From: Colius striatus
Taxonomy: Eukaryota; Chordata; Aves; Coliiformes; Coliidae
Reading direction: 5' to 3'
Assembly (NCBI RefSeq): GCF_028858725.1
Contig: NC_084790.1
Coordinates: forward strand, 84,276,506 to 84,340,505
DNA length: 64,000 bases
Shown here: one piece after another, positions 56,276 to 64,000 of the stretch
Numbering within the stretch: the first letter of the stretch is position 1
Layout: every line of letters begins with the position of its first letter
Made by a program: the position numbers and the translations under genes
Notes under the pieces: generated by a model
Seen by the model: only the letters and a program-made list of their open reading frames with translations
Database searches by the model: none
Told to the model about the DNA's origin: nothing

Positions 56276-56331
56276 TCAGCCAAACAACAGGAGGAAAACG
56301 ATTGTAATGGAGTTCACCACTATTAATGGCA
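56276..56331 (-). CDS. IER3IP1: IER3IP1 coding exon 3 and stop
   Basis: VPLIVVNSITIVFLLLFG and TGA at 56278-56276; acceptor TCTCCACAG. Confidence 0.96.
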
Positions 56332-58790
56332 CTGTGGAGAAAAAGCAAAAAGGCAAAGAGAGGGGATTGTGAACATTTTCATTTCAGTGCCACAGCGTGA
56401 TCTCAGGATATTACCTTTTAAGGAGCAAGACCAATCAACATGTTAAAAATACAGTGGATTTCCTTAATCCAGGTACTAGTGGAAAGAGCCAGGATCAAAG
56501 CCTGGGATACTAAAAGTTTAAAAATTACAGGAAGCAACAGCATTAGGGACATGGCACTGGCCATGACAGTGTTTGGTTAAGAGGTGGACTTGATGAGCTC
56601 AAAGGTCTTTTCCAACCTCAACCATTCTGTGACTAAATTCCTACCACCAAGTACTTCCCTTGAAGTCAAACTTAGGCAAGGTGAAGCTCATTGCGAGCTC
56701 TGATCACCAAGCTGCCCCCCAGCTCCCAGACTCTGAGGAAACACAGGGCAGAGCAGTGTTGCCAGTGTTGGGAAATGTTTTACACAATCAGTGTCCTCCC
56801 ACACAGCATCCACGCGTGAGGGAAGGACAGGCTGGAAATGACAAGGAGAAACAGCAGCTTTTGGTAAAACAGTAAAAATCCTGATGTTACTTCCTTAAGG
56901 CCCAGAAAGAAAACTTTACAGACAATATTTTAGTGAAAGGTTGTCACCTCACCTCTCATAACGGTTCGTATGGATCGAATGAGGTTTATTAGCTGAGCTT
57001 TAATTCCTGGTTCCTCGCCAAACCCTCCAATCCTTTGATCGCTTCCCCAGCCAACTGCAGCACATAAAAAACAGCCAGAAGTGTCAGAAAAAATGCCCCC
57101 AAACCACACAATACTCCCAACAAACGCCATCAGCAGTACTAATGAGTGGCCGATCCTGAATCCTGGAACACTGGAAAGGAAAACTACACGGCAATTCACT
57201 TTTTTTCATGATCAGCTTTTCAAAACAATACACTGAAAACTGTTAAAGCCTTTAACGAAGGCAGTAGTAACAGATTAACTTTTCTGTAGAGGAAAGCCTG
57301 AACTTTTTAATATGCCACTGCTCCTAGTGTGCCAGACAAACGAATGCCATTATTTGGGCTTCGAAAACCACCACCTGCCAAAACAAAAACACACAAAACC
57401 AAAAGCTAGTCAAAAAAAAAAGGAGACAGACTACATCTGCCCACAGCCCTTCAGCAGATAATAAACCAGGAAGCAGTTATTGGCCATCAGGTTATGGTCA
57501 GCCCAAATCCTGAATCAGTAGGATGCTTTTTGTAGCTCTGTAAAAAAATAAAAGAGACTTTTCAGGGCATGATGGACATGCTGAAGTTCTACAAAGCGCT
57601 TTGGGGCAGAAGCCCTTCCCTACCAGCTGCAGGGAGGCTGAGGATGTGGCCCCTGTGCCAGGATGAGGGATTTCTGAGTCCTGATAGCCACAGCCCTAGG
57701 CAGGGATGAGAAGAACAGCAAAGGGAGCAGCTCTCAGTATCCAAACTTACCCAGAAGAGCCTGCCAGTTTTTTTTTTTCCTCCAGACTTAACTTTTGAGT
57801 GATTTTTTCCCCCCTTTTCTTGTCTCTGTCTCTTGCTCTGCTGGCAGCAGCAGGCTGAAGGCACCGCATGAGTCCTGTCCCTCACCAGCTACTGCTTCCC
57901 ACTCACAGAGAGCTCACAGTTATTCCCACATCTTCCAAGTTACCTGGGGCCAGCGAGAGTGGCTTCACTGATCTTGGCCTGACATCTTCCTCTACCTCGA
58001 GCTGCTGCTCACCAGGAGAGCAACAGAAAACCTCAAACCAGGTAGATCCCTCATACTAAATCCCAGCAGGGAAGGGGAGGAAGGCATAACTATCATTACT
58101 CCTCCCAAAAATCCTGGCTCCAGGAAAATGGGGAAAACTTGGATCATCGGTCATTTGGGGTTTTTTTTCCTGTGGCTTTGCTGAGGTTTGTGTCTGTGGC
58201 TTTGCTGCATTTTGTAGGGTTTGCTTTTCGAGGGCAAGGATCCACAACCTTGGGGATCCTTCCTCAGCACTGCAGAACCGTGAAGGTCCAGAGTTTGAGC
58301 AGTGCCATCTCATCAACAAAGAAAAAAGGCATAAGATGAAAGAAATCACCTCCAGGATGCCGCACGGCCTCGATGTGCGGCATAAACGGAGGTGAAACGG
58401 TACAAAAAGAGAAACAAAATTACGTGAAAGACAAAGGGAGGACACGAGCAACGTCAACCACACCGGCAGCAAATCCCAGCTTCAGCGCGGAAACCTGCAC
58501 GAAACGTTCAACACCGGCACGGAGACGCTGCGAGGTGGCGGGGGAAGGGGGGGAACGGGAGGCCCCGCCGGGCTGGGCTCGGCCAGGCGGGGGAAGGGGA
58601 GGGAAACGAGAGGGAAGGGGAGGGACGCGTCGCCGCGGCCTGTCCCGAGCCGCCCGCGGCCGCTGCCCTCCCTCCCCGCCGCGGCCGCCGCCGGCTCACC
58701 GTGTCGGAGGAAGCGCTCTTCGTGCAGCACGGCGATGGCGTTGAGGATGAGGAGCGAGGCCTGCAGCAGTGAGTACAGCGTGAACGCCAT
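56276..58790 (-). CDS. IER3IP1: IER3IP1, immediate early response 3-interacting protein 1 (3 coding exons)
   Basis: Complement of 58700-58790, 56953-57054, 56276-56331; 249 nt, 82 aa, the exact family length. It is a small ER/secretory-pathway membrane protein: hydrophobic N-terminal segment at about 2-22 (AFTLYSLLQASLLILNAIAVL), conserved Gly-rich core GWGSDQRIGGFGEEPGIK, a basic helix NLIRSIRTVMR, and a C-terminal transmembrane segment at about 65-81 ending LLLFG. The human gene is known for a microcephaly-epilepsy-diabetes syndrome and for ER-Golgi trafficking. Codon phases match across both GT-AG introns. The ATG has G at -3 and +4. The junction of exons 1 and 2 reads FLRHVGWG where human has FLKNIGWG. 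The promoter is a CpG island. Confidence 0.97.
56535..56636 (+). mobile_element. Short CR1 3' end in IER3IP1 intron 2
   Basis: GGTGGACTTGATGAGCTCAAAGG, TCTTTTCCAACCTCAACC, ATTCTGTGACT tail. Confidence 0.8.
56953..57054 (-). CDS. IER3IP1: IER3IP1 coding exon 2
   Basis: Completes Val31, then GWGSDQRIGGFGEEPGIKAQ to VMR; acceptor GTGCTGCAG, donor GTGAGG. Confidence 0.97.
57055..58480. other. IER3IP1 intron 1
   Basis: No gene or clear repeat recognised; A/T-run patches near 57410 and 57770. Confidence 0.5.
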
Positions 58791-58930
58791 GGCCCGCGCC
58801 CACAGACGCCGCCGGGCGGGAGCCGGCGCCCGAGCGGGACGTGGCGGGGCGGGGCCGCGCAGCCGTGGCCGGGCGCTGGCTCCTGCCGCTCGCCCCGCCC
58901 CGCGGGCTGCCGGCGCCGCCGCTTCGCTCC
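58480..58930. promoter_or_regulatory. IER3IP1: CpG-island promoter of IER3IP1
   Basis: Very GC/CpG-rich DNA spanning coding exon 1 and upstream sequence; includes purine-rich GGGAAGGGGAGGG runs at 58575-58625. No TATA box seen. Confidence 0.72.
58700..58790 (-). CDS. IER3IP1: IER3IP1 coding exon 1
   Basis: MAFTLYSLLQASLLILNAIA then VLHEERFLRH and one base; donor GTGAGC inside the CpG island. Confidence 0.96.
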
Positions 58931-59099
58931 GCGGTGAGCACGCAGTGATTCAGCTCCATCGGTGACTGTCCGGTCTTCAGAGGAGGGGGAGGTGGCGGGG
59001 GAGCGGCATCGTGGAGTGGGGCTGTCGGGTAGCGCTCAGGGACAGCACCTGCGGATCATCCAGGATCAGCTGGGTCGGTCAAAAGCATAAACCACTTTA

Positions 59100-59950
59100 T
59101 ATCAACCCGTGTAAGTGTGTGGGTCGAGCTGGGGGGAGAGGTTGATCTGTGTGAGAACAGGAAGGCTTCGTAAAGCTCTGGGCAGGCTGGAGCGAGGGGC
59201 TGATGGCAATGAGATGACATTCAGCACAGCTCAGTGGCAGGTCCTGCCCTTGGGCCACACCAACCGCTCCAGGCTGGGCCAGAGGGGCTGGAAAGCTGCT
59301 GCAGGGAAAGGGCCTGGGGGCTGGTGCCAGCGGCTGAACAGGAGCCAGCAGCGTGCCCAGGGGGGCAAGAAGGCCAAGGGCAGCCTGGCCTGTATCAGAA
59401 ATAGTGTGGCAGCAGGACCAGGGCAGTGATTGTGCCTCTGTGCTGGGCCCTGGGGAGGCCGCAGCTCCAGGGCTGTGCTCAGTGCTGGGCCCCTCACTCA
59501 CTGCCACAGGGACACTGAGGGGCTGCAGCGTGGCCAGAGCCGGGCACAGAGCTGGGGAAGGGGCTGGAGCACAAGGGGCTGGGGAGGGGCTGAGGGAATG
59601 GAGGTTTTGAACCTGGAGAAGAGGAGCCTGAGGGGAGACCTTGCTCTCAGCAGCTCCTTGGCAGGAGGCTGTAGCTGGTGGGGAGGAGTCTGTCTCCGCT
59701 CCCAAGCTACAAGGACAAGAGGAAACAGCCTCAAGTCAGGGCAGGTTTGGATTGGACATGGGGAACAATTTCTTCCCGCAAAAGGTTGTCTGGCCCTGTC
59801 CCAGGCTGCCCAGTGGTGGAGTCCCCATCCCTGGAGGGATCCGAAAGCTGTGTAGCTGTGGGGCTGTGGGACTTGGGTTAGGGGGGAACGGTTGGACTTG
59901 AGGAGTTTGAAGACCTTACCTGACCTGAAACATTTTGTGATTCTGCAATT
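59100..59950 (+). mobile_element. CR1 LINE 3' portion, about 0.85 kb
   Basis: Starts near GAGGTTGATCTGTGTGAGAAC, passes CAGTGCTGGGCCCCTCACTC and CAGCGTGGCCAGAGCC and ends ACATTTTGTGATTCTGC. Sits 310 bp upstream of the IER3IP1 ATG, next to the CpG island. Confidence 0.93.
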
Positions 59951-60344
59951 TAATAGTAAGGATTACTTAGATGTGTAATACTGTGTCATTGACTGTATTA
60001 AAGCAAGCATTTTGGAAAGGACAGATGAAGACAAAAAGAAGTGGAGGTGTGGGTTTGTTCATGGGTAATTTGCACAGTGCCTGAGTGTCTTTTCAGTCAT
60101 ACAGTCTGGATGCTCGATTCCCTGCTGAAGTGGAAGACCATCTCACACTTGCTGGTGCATGGATCTTGAAGCAGAGCTGGAGCATGGACATAAAGTATTG
60201 GTACACCCTGAATAATTTGCCCAGATCGTATCAGAAGTCTGTGACAGGGCAAAGAATCGAGATGGGGGTCTCTGCAGTCCACCAAATTAAGCACGAAGTT
60301 ATCATTGGTATCACGAGAATGACTCCAATAACCATGAAAGTGTG

Positions 60345-60360
60345 GTGATTATGCAAATCA
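60345..60360 (+). repeat. 16-bp direct repeat with ATGCAAAT octamer, copy 1
   Basis: GTGATTATGCAAATCA; ATGCAAAT at 60351-60358 is a perfect POU/OCT site. Confidence 0.7.
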
Positions 60361-60447
60361 TTGTACCCTGATTGAGTAATAAAAGCTATCAACCATTCTG
60401 AGTTAAGGGGTTCGTGTGTTGTATGATTACTGAGAAATAAAATCTGA

Positions 60448-60463
60448 GTGATTATGCAAATCA
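60448..60463 (+). repeat. 16-bp direct repeat with ATGCAAAT octamer, copy 2
   Basis: Identical GTGATTATGCAAATCA 103 bp after copy 1; octamer at 60454-60461. Confidence 0.7.
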
Positions 60464-60827
60464 ACACCCTCAGCCAACTGGACTGAGAGATGCAAGGGGG
60501 AAAAAAAGTGTGTTTATGCATCGATAACTATACAGTATCCCCGAGCTCCAGTTATTTTTGTGATTTGACTGCAGAAGTACCCAGAGGCCCTGATCAATCT
60601 GATATAAAATATAATTGTTTTCTTTTGGATTCTTCAGCGAATCTTGACTTTTGCAGTCATTACATTTTGGATAAAGAATAATTGGGGTCTGAGCTGATTT
60701 TGTGCTAGAACAAAAATGTAAGTAAATATTTATGAAGATGATACAGGAGGAAAACCTCAGACAACGTCCATACATTTTAATATTACAAATGTATTTTTGC
60801 ATGTATTTGATTCTATGATTCTATATA

Positions 60828-61215
60828 GGATCACAGAAACATTCAGGTTGGAAAAAGTGGGGATTCCACCACTGCCCTGGGCAGCCTAGGGCAGGGATTG
60901 ACAACTCTTTTGGGGAAAAAATTGTTCCCCATCTCCAATCTTCCCCTCCACAACTTGAGGCTGTTTCATCTTGTCCTGTCGCTTGTAGTTTGGGAGCAGA
61001 GACCAACCCACCTGCTACAACCTCCTATCAGGGAGCTGCTGAGAGCAAGAAGGTGTCCCCTCAGCCTCTTCTTCTCCAAGCTGAACATCCCCAGAGCTCT
61101 CAGCCACTCCTCACTTGTGCTCCAGCCCCTTCCCCGGCTCTGCTGCCTGGCTCTGGCCACACTCCAGCCCCTCAGTGTCCCAGTGGCAGTGAGTGAGGGG
61201 CCCAACACTGAACAC
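60828..61215 (-). mobile_element. CR1 LINE 3' fragment
   Basis: AGGATCACAGAAACATTCAGG, then CACCACTGCCCTGGGCAGCC, TCCCCATCTCCAATC, CCCCTCAGTGTCCCAGTGGC. A deletion near the 3' end removes the usual CCCCCAGCACTG block. Confidence 0.9.
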
Positions 61216-61345
61216 AAATCTAACAAAAATCAATCATATTCATCAAAGTTTTGTCATCTGGCCAAAGTATTTGTCATTTCAGTTATGAAAAGGAGTAGAG
61301 TCTCAGTTCGGGGCAGTGAGTAAAACATCTATTGCAGTTCCTATG

Positions 61346-61420
61346 AAATAAAATCATATCGATATTGATACATTTATATCTAATATATAATACATTTATT
61401 ATATTATATAATATACTGAA
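61346..61420. repeat. AT-rich low-complexity patch
   Basis: Runs of ATAT and TTATATTATA around 61375-61415. Confidence 0.75.
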
Positions 61421-61467
61421 GTGTTATAGGAAAGCTCGAAACATTTCCAAGTGAAAATATTTCCAAA

Positions 61468-62005
61468 GATGGCCCTGCTGAGGCCTCATCTGGAGTCCTG
61501 TGTCCAGTTCTGGGCTCCTCAGCTCCAGAGGGACAGGGAACTGCTGCAGAGAGGCCAGTGCAGGGCCACCAAGACGATCAGGGCACTGGAGCATCTTTCA
61601 TATGAGGAAAGGCTGCAGGAACTGGGGCTGTTCAGGCTGGAGAAGAGGAGACTGAGGGGAGATCTCATTAATAGTTACAAATATCTAAAGGGTGGGTGTC
61701 GGGAGGTTGGGGCAGAACTTTTTTCTGTTGTATCCACTGACAGGACAAGGGGTGATGGGATGAAGCTGGAACACAAAAAGTTCCATTTAAATATAAGAAC
61801 AAACTGTTTCAGTGTTTCAGTGGGGGAGCCCTGGCACAGGCTGCCCAGGGAGGGTGTGGAGGCTCCGTCCTTGGAGGGCTTCAAAACCTGCCTGGAAATG
61901 TTCCTGTGCGACCTGATCTAGGTGGGACCTGCTTGAGCAGGGGATTGGACTAGATGATCTCCGAAGGTCCCTTCCAACCCCTACCACTTTATGATTCTAT
62001 GGTTT
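61468..62005 (+). mobile_element. CR1 LINE 3' end with octamer tail
   Basis: GAGGCCTCATCTGGAGTCC, CCTCAGCTCCAGAGGGACAGG, GGGAGCCCTGGCACAGGC, tail TTATGATTCTATGG. Confidence 0.94.
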
Positions 62006-63261
62006 TAGGTGTTGGCTCTGATTTTGCAAACACTTCTAGGTATGATTAACTTCACGTATGTCAGAAGTGAGTGGGAATGCCTGAGTGTGCTGGTGCATGT
62101 GAATGCACACTTGCTTGCTCAGGAATTACATCATATTTCCCTTTATTTATCATCTAGATTTAAAAACCTGGTATAACTACAAACATCCGAAGAACCATCA
62201 CTGTAACACTGAAAAATGCAGCCATTTCCAGCTGCCCAGGGGCCCACAAAGCTTTTTTTAATCATTCAAACCATCTTTTTCCCTGCGTCTTTAAATAACA
62301 AAAAAAGCTGATCTTGATTTTAACACATCTCCATGCACAAAGAGAAAGTCAATATCAGGCTGAAAATATTTCATCCCAAAGGTCATTGCTATTTTTTAAG
62401 AAGCTGTGAGTGTTGGCATATAATGGCCTCACAAATGGAACTGCCATTTTTTTTGTCTCAGGCATAACTTAGGGCATTATGGCAGTAATTCTATAATTAA
62501 ATACAGATAAATATGAAGGGTCACTAACAGGCACGTCCAATAACCACCATCATCAAGTATGATTTCCTGGGCTACCTCCTTACGGTATCCAACCTATAAA
62601 TAAATACTAACCTCAGTGAAGGGCTAATGTTTAGAATTATGGCGCTGAAAAAAAAAATGAGGTTTTTAAAATAAGTATACAAGTTATGGCTTAGTATTTT
62701 TACCCATAATTAAGATGTATTTCCAAAGAGCAGCTGCTATCAAGCTTACATAAACCTGACATGATTTTCCCTGTTGTAAAATCCATCATGGCAACTTACC
62801 AACCACATGAGTCTTAGCTCTGAATCATCGTGTTACATGGCTGAAGGGAAAACCAGATAAAGTTGCTTGCATTAGAAGGAAAGCTTTTTTTTTCCTCCCT
62901 TCTTCTTCATTAAGGTGTTATGTTTCAGCGCAGTAAATTCCTGTGCTGTCATCTGCAGAGTGCAGTCAATCACCATAAAGGGGAGTTTTAAACCACCTTA
63001 CAGATGTCAAAGGATTAAACTTCAAGCTAGTGAAGTATTGTGAAGACCTTGGTATTTTTCTACTCTGCATTTATAGTTCAATATTGTCCATCATAGCTCT
63101 TTGAGCCTAAGTATGCTCTAGTTAAGAAGGCTCAAGGCTTGCATGCTTGTTGCATGTAAGTTCACAGGTTTATGTTAGTTTCTTCCTGGTGAGCAAATAC
63201 CAGCTGAAAGGAAGTCTCCCTTTGACTTCAATCCCTACATCCTTCCCCTCCTTTGCCACAC
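62006..63261. other. TE-free AT-rich intergenic stretch
   Basis: 1.25 kb without a recognised repeat or gene, rich in TAAT/ATTA words. In conserved synteny it would lie between IER3IP1 and SKOR2. Possible regulatory DNA, not shown. Confidence 0.3.
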
Positions 63262-63760
63262 ACAGAATTACAGAATCTCAAGGGTTGGAAGGGACCTTGA
63301 AAGCTCATCCAGTGCAACCCCCCTGCCAGAGCAGAACAACCTAGAGTAGGTCACACAGGAACTCGTCCAGCTGGGTTGGAATGTCTCCAGAGAAGGAGAC
63401 TCCACAGCCCATCTGGGCAGCCCCTGCCAGTGCTCCCTCACCTCAACAGGGAAGAAGTTTTTCCTTGTATTTCTTTGGAACCTCTTGTGTTCCAGTTTAT
63501 ACCTGTTGTCCTTTGTCCTGTCATTGGCCATCACTGAGCACAGCCTGGCTCCATCCTCCTCACACCCACCCTCTACAGATTTGTAAATATGAATGAGGTC
63601 ACCCCTCAGTCTCCTCCAAGATGAAGAGCCACAGCTCCCTCAGCCTTTCATCATAAGGAAGATGCTCTACTCCATCATTCAGCATGGTCCTGCGCTGAGC
63701 TCTCTCCAGGAGCTCCCTGTCCTTCTTGAACTGAGGGGCCCAGAACAGTCCATCTCTGCT
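63262..63760 (-). mobile_element. CR1 LINE 3' fragment
   Basis: AGAATTACAGAATCTCAAGG, GGTTGGAAGGGACCTTGAAAG, CCCCCCTGCCAGAGCAG, AATGAGGTCACCCCTCAGTC, GGAGCTCCCTGTCCTTCTTG. More diverged than most copies. Confidence 0.9.
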
Positions 63761-64000
63761 CGTGCTTATTTGGAAAGTAAATAGCTGTCCTCTTCAAAAA
63801 CACAGCCTGCCAGCTTCCCTAAGATTTGCACCTTGAGAGGACATTAATATGGCTCTGTACACAAAAGGAGATTAAAGAACAAAAGAAGAAGTACAAATTT
63901 CTGGATTTACACCTGAATTGATTGATACTGTTTCCTAAGTTTATTGCATTTGGCTCTGTAAATGTAACAGCCTTTAAATGTCATTTGCCGTGCACCCACA

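Larger units (their letters stand above)
59951..60827. promoter_or_regulatory. TE-free intergenic stretch with duplicated octamer; possible conserved regulatory element
   Basis: No repeat or gene family recognised. Two POU-octamer words lie in a 16-bp direct repeat (listed separately). Regulatory function is inference only. Confidence 0.3.

Overview
The window is ordinary nuclear DNA from a bird. The case for a bird rests on about 34 short, 5'-truncated CR1 LINE fragments (roughly 20% of the window by eye), many ending in the avian CR1 tail of repeated ATTCTRTG octamers, and on LTRs of the avian TG...CA type. Three split vertebrate genes could be reconstructed exon by exon, with consistent phases and full length: KATNAL2 (+ strand, 16 coding exons, 542 aa), HDHD2 (- strand, 6 coding exons, 259 aa) and IER3IP1 (- strand, 3 coding exons, 82 aa). 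In human 18q21 the order is PIAS2 < KATNAL2 > HDHD2 < IER3IP1 < SKOR2. The window reproduces the middle three with the same orientations, so SKOR2 is expected just beyond the right edge. In chicken this block lies on the Z chromosome; I infer, but cannot show, the same here.

Layout. About 440-970 is a CpG-rich promoter with three evenly spaced inverted CCAAT boxes, the first KATNAL2 exon, and an RFX X-box-like site 27 bp into intron 1. 792-33864 is KATNAL2, whose introns hold about 15 CR1 pieces, a degenerate U2 snRNA-like fragment, and a roughly 1 kb solo LTR with a perfect 5-bp target duplication. 33865-37448 is the tail-to-tail spacer and both 3' UTRs. 37449-50188 is coding HDHD2, with a probable non-coding first exon in the CpG island at about 51700-52650. 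52800-54700 is the HDHD2-IER3IP1 spacer. 54710-58790 is IER3IP1 with a CpG-island promoter and two possible polyadenylation sites. 58960-64000 is intergenic sequence on the SKOR2 side, containing more CR1 and TE-free AT-rich stretches that may be regulatory.

The three genes do not form a pathway. KATNAL2 is a LisH/AAA microtubule-severing-type ATPase (cilia, sperm), HDHD2 is a HAD-family phosphatase-like protein, and IER3IP1 is a two-pass ER membrane protein. I found no prokaryotic, CRISPR or novel multi-gene system. The points most worth checking are a 12-nt in-frame candidate microexon in KATNAL2, the GC-AG intron of HDHD2, the X-box at KATNAL2, a near-identical inverted CR1 pair in KATNAL2 intron 13, and a duplicated POU-octamer element near 60.4 kb.
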